DNA of 44,039 nt from Anaerocolumna jejuensis DSM 15929 (GTDB lineage Bacteria > Bacillota > Clostridia > Lachnospirales > Lachnospiraceae), in contig NZ_FRAC01000042.1 of assembly GCF_900142215.1 (NCBI RefSeq), positions 1 through 44,039 of the forward strand. The letters are read 5' to 3'. The translations under genes and the position numbers were made by a program. Each line of letters opens with the position of its first letter. Position 1 is the stretch's first letter. Shown piece after piece: positions 34,289 through 42,491 of the stretch. The notes beneath the pieces were generated by a model that was given only the letters and a program-made list of their open reading frames with translations, ran no database searches and was not told where the DNA came from.

Positions 34289-35134
34289 ATGTTGTTATAC
34301 TTGATAATAATCCTGTTAATACTCGTTTTGCTGTATTTTGGTGCCATTATGCCCCGGGTATTTAACCGAAAGAACTTTTCACCATTTGACGGAAGATATT
34401 ATGCACACAGAGGACTTCACAGCGATCCGGATAAAATACCCGAGAACTCGCTTTCTGCCTTTAAACTAGCCGTAGAGCATAATTATGGCATAGAAATGGA
34501 TGTGCAGCTTTCGAAAGACAACATTCCGGTAGTTTTCCATGATTTCACTTTAAAAAGGGTGTGCCGGCTCAATAAAAAGGTCCATGAATTAACCTATGAC
34601 GAGCTGAGAAAACTGCATTTAAACCAGTCTACTGAAACCATACCGACCTTAAAGGAGGTTCTTGAAACAGTGAATGGTAAAGTTCCTCTCATCATTGAAT
34701 TTAAAGTGGAATTTACCAATACATCTGTCTGTGATATTACTGCTCCCATGCTGGAGAAGTATAAGGGCATCTACTGTATTGAGTCCTTTAACCCTCTTGT
34801 GCTGTTCTGGTATAGAAGAAAGCGCCCTGCCATTATAAGAGGTCAGTTGGCCAGTAACCTGGTAAAAGACAAAGAGGTAGGCAGCCGTACCTTGTTTTTC
34901 ATCCTGCAGAATCTCCTCCTGAATTTCATAATTAAGCCTGATTTTATTTCTTTTAATTATAAATACCGGAATATGCTCTCATTTTCTCTCTGCAAACATT
35001 TTTACCATACTCCTTCTTTTGCCTGGACTATCAGAGACCAGAAAAGCCTGGAGGAAAGCAGGGAAAGCTTTGATTATTTTATTTTTGACCACTTTATCCC
35101 TGATTCATCTCCGAAGGAAAAAACGTCACACTAA
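34289..35134 (+). CDS. Membrane-anchored glycerophosphodiester phosphodiesterase family protein
   Basis: An N-terminal helix (LLYLIIILLILVLLYFGAI) anchors a GDPD TIM-barrel domain. The active site is visible as YYAHRGLHSD (H40, R41), PENSLSAF, GIEMDVQLSKD (E69, D71) and VVFHDFTLKR (H84). These match the metal-binding and acid-base residues of the family, which cleaves glycerophosphodiesters to glycerol-3-phosphate and an alcohol. The length (281 aa) is usual. The start has AGGAGG 7 nt upstream. The gene is monocistronic, with its own promoter and a shared terminator. It may act in lipid or teichoic-acid turnover. Confidence 0.88.
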   Translation: MLLYLIIILLILVLLYFGAIMPRVFNRKNFSPFDGRYYAHRGLHSDPDKIPENSLSAFKLAVEHNYGIEMDVQLSKDNIPVVFHDFTLKRVCRLNKKVHELTYDELRKLHLNQSTETIPTLKEVLETVNGKVPLIIEFKVEFTNTSVCDITAPMLEKYKGIYCIESFNPLVLFWYRRKRPAIIRGQLASNLVKDKEVGSRTLFFILQNLLLNFIIKPDFISFNYKYRNMLSFSLCKHFYHTPSFAWTIRDQKSLEESRESFDYFIFDHFIPDSSPKEKTSH

Positions 35135-35156
35135 CTATTTTCAGATTACACAAAAC

Positions 35157-35188
35157 AAAAAGCTGCCGGTGAGCAGCCTTTTCTTTTT
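35157..35188. terminator. Bidirectional terminator between GDPD and kinase genes
   Basis: AGCTGC and GCAGCC-type arms (5-6 bp GC core plus flanking A/T pairs) surround a 6-nt loop, with T-runs on both sides. It serves the convergent GDPD gene (plus) and NahK-like gene (minus). Confidence 0.75.
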
Positions 35189-36299
35189 AACGATATTTTA
35201 ATACTATTTTCTGCATCTCATCCCATTTCATCTCCATATCCTCCACTAATCTTAATTGTGTGCGGCATCGGTCCAGATTGTGCCCTTCTCTATGGACTCT
35301 AAAATAGGTATCTCCCTGCAAATAATCCGTAAGGAATCTCATTCCACATTCCATTGCCATGGTCTTTGCACCATATGGTAACATTTCAATTTCCATATCC
35401 GTAAGACTTCCGCTGCAGCCTTCCAAATATCCTTTCACATAAGTCTCAAACAATTCCAAATCAAGGTGTACTTTTGATAGATCCTGCTCGTCTTCCACCG
35501 CTGTATTTGCACCAAAACGAATGGAATCACCAAAATCAAAGATTGCAAGGCCAGGCATAACGGTGTCAAGATCAATAACACAGACTCCTTTTCCCGTTTT
35601 ATTATCAATCATAATATTATTAAGCTTGGTGTCATTATGTGTTACTCGCAGCGGCAGTGCTCCGTCTGCCAGTTTTTTTGCACATAATTCCATATCTTCT
35701 TTATGGCTGATATAGAAATCAATCTCTTTTTTTACAGAAGCAGCACGGTTGCAAACATCTTCTTTTACCGCCTTAAGAAATGTCTGATAGCGAACAGGTG
35801 TGTTGTGGAAATCAGGAATTGTTTCATATAACTTTGAAGCATCAAATGAAGTTAATAAGCGTTGAAAATTCCCAAAGGAAACTGCACTTTGATAGAAATC
35901 TTCCTTCTTTCTAACCTGTTCAAGAGAAGCTGCATCTTCAATAAAGTTGTACATTCTCCAATAGCAGCCTATACTATCCTTATAGTAGTACTTTCCTTCT
36001 TTTGTATAAACAAGATTTAAGGTCTCTCTTTCCGGATCTCCTCCCTTCTCCTGAATTCTGGTCTTCAGAAAATGCGTCACACTTTCAATATTAGCTATAA
36101 GCTTTTCCGGCTCTGTGAATATTTCATGATTCATACGCTGTAAGATATATCTCTTACTTGTTTGGTTTTTCTGACAGTTTACAATGAAAGTGTCATTAAT
36201 ATGTCCGTTTCCATATTGTTTATAATTTACAATTTCTCCCTCTACGCAAAATGCTTCCACTGCTGTATTTATCTTTACACAAAATTCTTCTCTTGTCAT
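35187..36299 (-). CDS. NahK-like N-acetylhexosamine 1-kinase (APH fold)
   Basis: This 370-aa aminoglycoside-phosphotransferase-fold sugar kinase has a catalytic loop THNDTKLNNIMI and a metal-binding VIDLDTVMPGLAIFDFGDSI. The N-terminal NYKQYGNGHINDTFIV is the pattern of the Bifidobacterium NahK group, which phosphorylates GlcNAc or GalNAc at C1. It follows a nucleotidyltransferase by 30 nt behind GGAG, and both lie downstream of a sugar ABC transporter. The substrate is inferred from family and context; some relatives have broader use. Confidence 0.85.
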   Translation of the reverse strand: MTREEFCVKINTAVEAFCVEGEIVNYKQYGNGHINDTFIVNCQKNQTSKRYILQRMNHEIFTEPEKLIANIESVTHFLKTRIQEKGGDPERETLNLVYTKEGKYYYKDSIGCYWRMYNFIEDAASLEQVRKKEDFYQSAVSFGNFQRLLTSFDASKLYETIPDFHNTPVRYQTFLKAVKEDVCNRAASVKKEIDFYISHKEDMELCAKKLADGALPLRVTHNDTKLNNIMIDNKTGKGVCVIDLDTVMPGLAIFDFGDSIRFGANTAVEDEQDLSKVHLDLELFETYVKGYLEGCSGSLTDMEIEMLPYGAKTMAMECGMRFLTDYLQGDTYFRVHREGHNLDRCRTQLRLVEDMEMKWDEMQKIVLKYR

Positions 36300-36329
36300 A
36301 CGAAATCTCCGTTTTCAACTTATTCTACT

Positions 36330-37253
36330 TTACTCATTCCAAAGATACTCCGGATAAACTCCTTGTATCTTTAATTGAGCGATTGTTTCAACAACCTTTT
36401 CTTTATCTTCTTTATAAGTAACTCCAAACCATTTATCTTTCGTCTTTAATACCTTAACTTCTGACTTTCCGGATTCTAATAGCTGTTGTACAACTGTCGG
36501 AAGAAAGAATTCACTCTTTAAAGGATTTGACGGCACTTCCTCCTCAAGGAATTGAAGAAAGGATTTTTCTAATTCATCCATGATACTATTTTTAAATCCC
36601 CATAAATTCATTGATACGATGCTATCCGGCGAAATAGAGCTCCATGTTCCTCCATTATCATCCGAATATTCTGCACCACTGCCTCGTTTTTCTATTTTTG
36701 TTTTTTCTTCAATTCTTTGTAAATAACCTTGTGCATTTACTTCACAGACACCTCTTGAAACAAAACCATTCTCCGTAAGTGTATTAGCTAATACATATCC
36801 GACCATTGCATAGGAATAGGCTTTATGTTCATTTTCCTCTATTAAAGCATTATAAATCATCTTGAATGCCTCAGTCCCATAATAATCATCCGCATTGATC
36901 ACTGCAAATGGTCCATCAACATGTTCTTTACAGCATAATATTGCATGGCCCGTACCCCATGGTTTGTGTCTTCCTTCCGGAACCTGATATTTCGAAGGAA
37001 TCCTTTCCACCTCTTGATAAACATATTCCACTTCAACGAGCTTTGAAATTCTATCTCCTATCTTTTCTTTAAAATCTTTTTCGATTTCCTTCTTAATGAT
37101 AAATACAATTTTCTCAAATCCTGCACGAATTGCATCATAGATAGAAAAATCAATGATTATATGTCCCTGCTCATCCACAGAATCAATTTGCTTTAATCCG
37201 CCATATCTGCTGCCCATTCCTGCTGCCATAATTACCAGTATTGGTTTTTTCAT
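36330..37253 (-). CDS. Sugar-1-phosphate nucleotidyltransferase (NTP transferase)
   Basis: The 307-aa protein carries the pyrophosphorylase signature MAAGMGSRYGGLKQID and the metal aspartates in AVINADDYYG, with KPWGTGHAILC between. It would join a sugar-1-phosphate to a nucleotide, presumably the product of the NahK-like kinase encoded 30 nt downstream. In bifidobacterial lnp clusters a GalT-type transferase fills this place, so a pyrophosphorylase-type enzyme is a variation. AAGGAG lies 8 nt before the ATG. A terminator separates it from the ABC genes, so read-through or a separate promoter is needed. Confidence 0.87.
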   Translation of the reverse strand: MKKPILVIMAAGMGSRYGGLKQIDSVDEQGHIIIDFSIYDAIRAGFEKIVFIIKKEIEKDFKEKIGDRISKLVEVEYVYQEVERIPSKYQVPEGRHKPWGTGHAILCCKEHVDGPFAVINADDYYGTEAFKMIYNALIEENEHKAYSYAMVGYVLANTLTENGFVSRGVCEVNAQGYLQRIEEKTKIEKRGSGAEYSDDNGGTWSSISPDSIVSMNLWGFKNSIMDELEKSFLQFLEEEVPSNPLKSEFFLPTVVQQLLESGKSEVKVLKTKDKWFGVTYKEDKEKVVETIAQLKIQGVYPEYLWNE

Positions 37254-37294
37254 ATTGTATGCTCCTTTTTTCAGGGTTTATTCTAGTTGTTTTG

Positions 37295-37302
37295 TTACGT
37301 AA
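37295..37302. promoter_or_regulatory. Candidate LacI-type operator half-site upstream of nucleotidyltransferase gene
   Basis: TTACGTAA is an 8-bp palindrome within TTTGTTACGTAATT. The same TTTGTTACGT start occurs in the dyad at 42022-42034 upstream of the oxidoreductase, which suggests both gene sets answer to the same regulator. Confidence 0.4.
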
Positions 37303-37351
37303 TTCCTTAATTCTTCTTTGCAGCCTGTCATCTTATACCGGGAATATATTT

Positions 37352-37379
37352 AAAAAGAATCCGGCAAAAAACCGGATTC
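37352..37379 (-). terminator. Intrinsic terminator after the ABC transporter genes
   Basis: On the minus strand GAATCCGG pairs with CCGGATTC around a 7-nt loop, followed by TTTTTA. It begins about 20 nt after the stop of the CarB-type permease and divides the ABC genes from the nucleotidyltransferase-kinase pair. Confidence 0.85.
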
Positions 37380-37398
37380 AAAATATCTTTTTACTGTT

Positions 37399-38235
37399 TT
37401 ATCCCTTAATTCCAGTATGAGCAACGCCTTCAATAAACTGTTTTTGAAAGATTGCAAATATTACAATAATCGGAACAACCGATAATATTGCACCTGCCAT
37501 TACGCCAGGGAAATCTGTTACATATTGGCCCTGTAAATAAGACAGTGCCGCCGATAACGTCATCTTATCCGTGGAGGTATTAACAATTAAAGGCCACATC
37601 AAATCGTTCCAGGAAAATTTAAATGTTAAGATTCCAAGTGATACAAGGCCCGGCTTAACAAGAGGAAGCATAATCTTTACAAATACCTTTCCTCTGTTAC
37701 AGCCATCAATATAAGCCGCATCCTCCAGCTCCTGCGGTAATGAGATAAAAAATTGCCGTAACAAGAACGTTCCCATCGCACTGAATAAATTTGGTAAAAA
37801 CAATGCAGGTATGGTATTCAGAAGGCCCATCTTATAGACCATTCTATACTGCGGCAGAATAAAAAAGGTACCAGGTACCATCAGTACTGCAAGCAAGGTA
37901 ACAAAAATTATATCCCTTCCAGGGAATTTAATTCTGGCAAATGAATAAGCAGCCATAGAGCAGAATATCAGCTGAGCTGTCACTGTAACCACTGCTGAAA
38001 CCGTTGTATTGAAGTAAATCTTTACAAATGGAAGCTTCTTGGTTATTGAAGTAAAGTTATAAAGCTTTAAGCTTTCCGGAAAGATTGTCGGTGGAATCAT
38101 CATTGCCTCGTTCGCCGACTTAAAAGAGGTAAGAATCATCCATAAAAAAGGGAACAGTGCAACAAAAGACCCAACAATCAATACAATATAAACTAACGTT
38201 TTACGAATCAAAGACTTATTTGACTTACTAGGCAT
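37399..38235 (-). CDS. Carbohydrate ABC transporter permease (MalG/CarB type)
   Basis: This 278-aa, six-helix permease carries the EAA-like loop LEDAAYIDGCNRGKVFVKIM followed by LPLVKPGLVSLG. The start at 38235 (MPSKSNKS) has AAGGAG 8 nt upstream; an in-frame GTG nine bases earlier overlaps that site. It lies 12 nt after the partner permease. It belongs to the CUT1-type importer with the binding protein at 39266; no ATPase gene is near, as usual when MsmK-like ATPases are shared. Confidence 0.93.
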   Translation of the reverse strand: MPSKSNKSLIRKTLVYIVLIVGSFVALFPFLWMILTSFKSANEAMMIPPTIFPESLKLYNFTSITKKLPFVKIYFNTTVSAVVTVTAQLIFCSMAAYSFARIKFPGRDIIFVTLLAVLMVPGTFFILPQYRMVYKMGLLNTIPALFLPNLFSAMGTFLLRQFFISLPQELEDAAYIDGCNRGKVFVKIMLPLVKPGLVSLGILTFKFSWNDLMWPLIVNTSTDKMTLSAALSYLQGQYVTDFPGVMAGAILSVVPIIVIFAIFQKQFIEGVAHTGIKG

Positions 38236-38247
38236 CTTCAGCACTCC

Positions 38248-39141
38248 TTAATCATAATTTACCCATTTTTTTTGCATCTTCATCTGGAACATCGTGATTA
38301 TCATAATAATCAGGAACAGCATAACAGCAATTGCAGAAGCATATCCCTTATTGGAATAATCAAAAGCCGTACGATAGAAATACATAACCACTGACTGGGT
38401 ATACTTAATCGCATTGCTCTTTGTACCAATCATTAAATAAATACCATCAAATGTCTGGAAGGTTGAAATAATAATCATGATTACTACATAAAAAAGTGTC
38501 GGTGTCAGAAGCGGAAGGGTTATTTTCCAAAACCTCTTAAAAGTTGTTGCTCCATCCATATCAGCCGCTTCATAATATTCTTTCGATATACCCTGTATTC
38601 CTGCAAGCAGAATAATCATATAATATCCGACATTCGACCAGATAGCTACACTGCAGACACAGATAAGTGCCGTATGTTTATTATTCAGCCATTGTACCGG
38701 GTCGGCACCAAAGAAACCAAGTATACCGTTTAATACTCCATAATCTCCATTAAAAATCCATCGCCAAACCATAGAAACAGCTGCCGCCATAGTAATTGCA
38801 GGAAGGAAATATACTACTCTAAATACAGATAAGCCTTTTATTTTTGTATTAAGAAGCACTGCTATAATCAATGAAAATATAACAGTAACCGGAACAATGA
38901 TAATTACATATTTAAATGTATTGATAAGTGTCTGCCACATCTGTGCATCTGTTAACATCCTTTTGTAATTATCCAGTCCAACAAATCCCTGTCTTCTATC
39001 AAACGCTCCAATCTTAAAGAAGCTGTCAAAAATCACTTGAAAAAAAGGATAAAAATAAAAAGCTATTAGACCAAGCGTAACAGGAGCAATCATTAAATAG
39101 CCCCAAAAATATTCATTTCTTTTTTTATTATTTACTTTCAT
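38248..39141 (-). CDS. Carbohydrate ABC transporter permease (MalF/UgpA type)
   Basis: The 297-aa, six-helix permease begins with a basic tail and the helix GYLMIAPVTLGLIAFYFYPF. Its ATPase-contacting loop is YYEAADMDGATTFKRFWKIT followed by LPLLTPTLFY. It lies 124 nt after the binding protein, past a strong hairpin that may set the relative expression of the two genes. It is the partner of the permease at 37399. Confidence 0.93.
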   Translation of the reverse strand: MKVNNKKRNEYFWGYLMIAPVTLGLIAFYFYPFFQVIFDSFFKIGAFDRRQGFVGLDNYKRMLTDAQMWQTLINTFKYVIIIVPVTVIFSLIIAVLLNTKIKGLSVFRVVYFLPAITMAAAVSMVWRWIFNGDYGVLNGILGFFGADPVQWLNNKHTALICVCSVAIWSNVGYYMIILLAGIQGISKEYYEAADMDGATTFKRFWKITLPLLTPTLFYVVIMIIISTFQTFDGIYLMIGTKSNAIKYTQSVVMYFYRTAFDYSNKGYASAIAVMLFLIIMIITMFQMKMQKKWVNYD

Positions 39142-39212
39142 CTATCCAACCTCTCTGCATTGCATTCGGTTTATCAGTTGTCTGATTTTTTGATTATTAT
39201 TACGATTATCAG

Positions 39213-39245
39213 GAAAGAGTAGCCTGTTTCCAGGACTACTCTTTC
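39213..39245 (-). other. Intercistronic hairpin between binding protein and permease genes
   Basis: On the minus strand GAAAGAGTAG-CCTG-GAAA-CAGG-CTACTCTTTC folds as a long stem with a GAAA tetraloop and a single bulged base. No T-run follows. In sugar ABC operons such stems often protect the upstream mRNA or attenuate the downstream genes, which gives an excess of binding protein over permeases (known for malE-malF). Confidence 0.75.
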
Positions 39246-39265
39246 TCCTTATTCCTATTTGCCAA

Positions 39266-40618
39266 TTACTGCTGGGCCTCAAGAATACCATTCATCTGGC
39301 TTGTAATATTAGCACATGCATCATCTAAAGATGCCTCTAAGGAGTATACAGGCATTAATTCATTCCAAACAACATCTGCCCATTGAGTAAATCCTTTACT
39401 TGCAGGATATGTATAGGCACACTCCTTTGCTTCCTGTGAGAAGATACCCATGTTGTATTGAGGATAATGCTTAAAGAAAAGGTCGGAATATCCTGTATAG
39501 GCAGGAATTGCAGCACCTGATTTACCAAGGATTTCGTTTGCTTCAGTACCTGCTAAGTAGTTGACCCATGCCCATGCGGCATCCGGATTTTTTGAACTTG
39601 CAGAAATACAGTTTGCTTTTCCATGAATAACAGATGCTCTTTTTCCGTTAATTGTCGGAAGCAGTGCAACATCGCACTTATCAGCAAAGTCAGCTTTCGG
39701 ATCAGCAAAATTAGCAGCAAACCAGTCGCCGGCAAAAAGCATAGCAACTTTACCTGACATGAATTGAATATAATCAGCATTTTCCGATAAGGAAGCCTGT
39801 GAAGGGGAATAACCGGCCTTCATTAAATCAATCCAGCATTGGATACCTTGTTTTGTAGCATCCTGATCAAAGCCGCATGCTGTTTTGTCTTCGTTTAAAA
39901 TATAGCCGCCTGCTGCAAATACTGTATTATAGAAACCGCCTTGGTCAGAATAGCCTGCAGAAATACCATAAATGTTCTTTTCGGTATTTGTAAGTTTTTT
40001 TGCTGCTGCTTTTAAATCATCCCAGGTCCAGGAATCAGTCGGATAAGAAACTCCGGCTGCGTCAAATAATTCTTTATTGTACCATAAGCCGATAGTATCA
40101 TAATCGATTGGAATACCATATTGCACACTATCAACATTATACAAATCTTTCATCGCTGCAGGATAATTATTCATATCTAAGCCGGATGAAGTAATATAAT
40201 CAGCAAGGGAAAGTACTATTCCGGCTTCCGCATATTTATTGATATTAGGTCCATTCATCTGGAATACATCTGCAACACTGCCGCCGGTAGCAGCTGTTTC
40301 TAATTTTGTCCAATACTCTGTCCAGGTAGTTGGCTCAAGAACGATTGTGATATTGGGATTTTGGCTTTCAAATTTTGTCTTGCACTCTTCCAGATAAGGT
40401 GCCAAGCTATCCTGCCAATAAGCATAATGGATTTCTGCAGGTTCACCTGTATATCCCGTAGACTTCCCGCCGTTTGTATTTTCTTTGCCTGCATCAGTTG
40501 CTGCTTCTGTTGCTGCCGGTTCCGGATTACTATTGTCTTTCTTGCTACCACAGCCCGCTAACATTGATATGGTTAATCCTACACATAAGATTGAAGCTAA
40601 TAACTTCTTAGACCTCAT
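39266..40618 (-). CDS. Extracellular sugar-binding lipoprotein of ABC transporter
   Basis: This 450-aa cluster-B-like binding protein has a signal sequence (LLASILCVGLTISM) and lipobox LAGC with Cys at residue 23, then a Ser/Asn/Thr/Glu-rich tether. The mature part shows IHYAYWQDSLAPYLEECK, TGGSVADVFQMNG, GIPIDYDTIGLWYNKELFD and SGKVAMLFAGDW, as usual for CUT1 disaccharide binders. AGGAGG lies 6 nt before the ATG. It follows the oxidoreductase gene by 82 nt. The ligand is not certain; the kinase and transferase downstream suggest an amino-sugar compound. Confidence 0.93.
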   Translation of the reverse strand: MRSKKLLASILCVGLTISMLAGCGSKKDNSNPEPAATEAATDAGKENTNGGKSTGYTGEPAEIHYAYWQDSLAPYLEECKTKFESQNPNITIVLEPTTWTEYWTKLETAATGGSVADVFQMNGPNINKYAEAGIVLSLADYITSSGLDMNNYPAAMKDLYNVDSVQYGIPIDYDTIGLWYNKELFDAAGVSYPTDSWTWDDLKAAAKKLTNTEKNIYGISAGYSDQGGFYNTVFAAGGYILNEDKTACGFDQDATKQGIQCWIDLMKAGYSPSQASLSENADYIQFMSGKVAMLFAGDWFAANFADPKADFADKCDVALLPTINGKRASVIHGKANCISASSKNPDAAWAWVNYLAGTEANEILGKSGAAIPAYTGYSDLFFKHYPQYNMGIFSQEAKECAYTYPASKGFTQWADVVWNELMPVYSLEASLDDACANITSQMNGILEAQQ

Positions 40619-40700
40619 AAATTTCCTCCTCTTGTTTGCTTTATTAAATTAACTAGACCCCAGCCTAGGTAATTACAATGAACTGCTTTTAAATCAACTT

Positions 40701-41954
40701 TTATTTAAGAAGTTCCTTCTTCAGAGCATCCATGTCAATAATTTGATTCATTAATCTGGATTCTTCTGCTGCATATGCCATAACATGGCTTTCTATTGAA
40801 CGATTGATAGATGTTTTGCTGTTTTTTCCATCTTCCATTGCGCCTGCAATAAAGTCCAGCATCAATCCATAATCCCCACCACCATGGAATCCTTCCGCAC
40901 TTTCTACCTGTATCGTTTTTTCCTCTCCGGTATATTTGGAGTTGGATGAATACTTTGTGATTTTAATCATGTTATCACTGTCATCCCCAATAATGTCTCC
41001 ATTTTCGCACATTATTTTGATGGTCCGATGCATCTTATTAGAGAATCCGCTTAAATGGAATGTTGCTGTTACTCCATTCTTAAATTCTATATTGGTAACC
41101 TGATTATCGCAAACATTATTATCACATTTATAGACACACCTTCCGTAAGGACTTGTTTCAAAGCTCTTCATAAGTCCTTCTTCCGTTTGGTCCTCACTCA
41201 CTACAGTTGCAGGCCATTCTCCGGCAACCGGCAGATACGCTTTACGAGCATCAAAGCGGCATTGGTCTGCTACCTTGCATTCCATGCAGCGCTCCGCACT
41301 TCCTTCCGGTGCATTCTCACGGCAGAAATATTGTAAATTTCCAAAAGACGATACCTTTTTCGCTTCACTTCCGGCCAGCCAAACAAGTATATCCATATCA
41401 TGACAGGATTTCTGCATAATGATCGGACTTGTCTCATCGCTGTTTCTCCAATTTCCCCGAACAAAGGAATGTGCCATGTGGAAATTACCTATATTTTCTG
41501 CATGCTGTATTGTAATTACTTTACCCAGTTCACCGGAATCAATAATCTGTTTAATAGCGGCAAAGAAATTGGTATAGCGTAATACGTGACATACAACAAT
41601 GTTTCTGTTACATTCGTTTGCCTTTTCCTGAATCAGCAGGCATTCCTTCGGATCTGGTGAAATTGGTTTTTCAAGTAAAATATTATATCCCAACTCCAAT
41701 GCTTTTATCGTCTGCAGATAATGATCACGATCCATTGAAGCGATTATGATGGCATCTGCTACCTTTCCGGCATTAAAAAAAGCATCTGAATTATCAAAAG
41801 CCATTTCTGGCGATATGTGAAACCTTTCTTCGGCAATTTTTCTTTTTTCTTTATTGGGATCTACAACCGCAACAATTTCATTCTGCATACTATCAAATGC
41901 ATATCCGGCATAGATCATTCCGCGCTGTCCAGCGCCTATTAATGCTATCTTCAA
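40701..41954 (-). CDS. Gfo/Idh/MocA-family oxidoreductase with cysteine-rich insert
   Basis: This 417-aa enzyme begins at a TTG with AAGGAG 8 nt upstream; a more distal in-frame ATG would place coding sequence over the operator palindrome. The Rossmann start is KIALIGAGQRGMIYAG, then VAVVDPNKEKR and the family motif LLEKPISPDP with the catalytic lysine. Two cysteine-dense stretches are unusual for the family core: YFC, then ERCMECKVADQCRFDA, and later GRCVYKCDNNVCDN. They could hold zinc or a cluster, or be structural. The dehydrogenase probably acts on the sugar moved by the linked transporter. It is the first gene of the LacI-controlled operon. Confidence 0.87.
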   Translation of the reverse strand: MKIALIGAGQRGMIYAGYAFDSMQNEIVAVVDPNKEKRKIAEERFHISPEMAFDNSDAFFNAGKVADAIIIASMDRDHYLQTIKALELGYNILLEKPISPDPKECLLIQEKANECNRNIVVCHVLRYTNFFAAIKQIIDSGELGKVITIQHAENIGNFHMAHSFVRGNWRNSDETSPIIMQKSCHDMDILVWLAGSEAKKVSSFGNLQYFCRENAPEGSAERCMECKVADQCRFDARKAYLPVAGEWPATVVSEDQTEEGLMKSFETSPYGRCVYKCDNNVCDNQVTNIEFKNGVTATFHLSGFSNKMHRTIKIMCENGDIIGDDSDNMIKITKYSSNSKYTGEEKTIQVESAEGFHGGGDYGLMLDFIAGAMEDGKNSKTSINRSIESHVMAYAAEESRLMNQIIDMDALKKELLK

Positions 41955-41991
41955 ATGTAAAAACTCCTTCCTCTTATACAACGTCTTATCA

Positions 41992-42005
41992 ACGTTATAT
42001 AACGT
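41992..42005. promoter_or_regulatory. 14-bp perfect palindrome, candidate LacI-family operator
   Basis: ACGTTATATAACGT is its own reverse complement and lies about 38 bp upstream of the TTG start of the oxidoreductase, downstream of the putative promoter. That is a roadblock or operator position. Confidence 0.55.
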
Positions 42006-42021
42006 CACATTGACGTCTTTG

Positions 42022-42034
42022 TTACGTTATGTAA
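42022..42034. promoter_or_regulatory. Second operator-like dyad
   Basis: TTAC-GTTAT-GTAA sits about 30 bp from the 14-bp palindrome (three helical turns), between it and the promoter. It shares TTTGTTACGT with the site at 37291-37302. Confidence 0.4.
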
Positions 42035-42064
42035 TTACCTGTTTGTTTACTAAACTCCTTTAAT

Positions 42065-42093
42065 ATAATATCATTATATTTATGATTTTGAAA
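42065..42093 (-). promoter_or_regulatory. Promoter of the oxidoreductase-ABC operon
   Basis: TTTCAA - 17 bp - TATTAT on the minus strand, about 100 bp upstream of the first gene's start. Both palindromes at 41992 and 42022 lie in its early transcribed region. Confidence 0.5.
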
Positions 42094-42184
42094 TAGGCTT
42101 TTTGCATAATATGAATAGTTTTTTTTGTGCATTTTGTTTATATTTATACTTATTAATTCAAATTAAGTCGTTATCAGCTAAGTA

Positions 42185-42202
42185 AACGTATCATGATACG
42201 TT
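42185..42202. promoter_or_regulatory. 18-bp perfect palindrome, candidate regulator operator
   Basis: AACGTATCATGATACGTT is a perfect 18-bp palindrome placed between the divergent promoters. Its size and symmetry fit a LacI-family binding site. The sites at 41992 and 42022 share ACGT-containing arms, which would allow DNA looping by one regulator. Confidence 0.6.
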
Positions 42203-42279
42203 AAATTTTACGTTTGAAGATTAGTTCAATAAAACATAAAAATGTTTAACGAATTCTAATGTAATTAATTAACAAATCC

Positions 42280-42308
42280 TTGACTTTTGCCATAATATAT
42301 CTTATAGT
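42280..42308 (+). promoter_or_regulatory. Promoter of the lacI-type gene
   Basis: TTGACT - 17 bp - TATAGT on the plus strand, near-consensus sigma-A. It gives a long leader of about 175 nt before the ATG at 42492. Confidence 0.65.
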
Positions 42309-42451
42309 AAAATGTATAATTTACTAAACAATCAATACAACAGACAATATTCGAAATAAAATTAAAATGGTATTAATTGAATTAAGTGCAGAAATTTAAC
42401 TGAGATTTTTTAGACTTGAAACTGCATAACAACTGTCCTTAGACAAGGGCA

Positions 42452-42468
42452 TAGTTAACAATTAACTA
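42452..42468. promoter_or_regulatory. Dyad in the leader of the lacI-type gene
   Basis: TAGTTAA-CAA-TTAACTA is a perfect inverted repeat ending about 10 nt before the AAGGAG ribosome site. It may be an autoregulatory operator or an RNA hairpin influencing translation. Confidence 0.4.
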
Positions 42469-42491
42469 CTATAATGCAAGGAGATTCTTCG

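Noticed and set aside
42001..42008. Upstream ATG (42008) as start of the oxidoreductase
   Set aside because: It would put coding sequence over the operator palindrome and has no ribosome site, while the TTG at 41954 has AAGGAG 8 nt upstream and begins right at the Rossmann strand.
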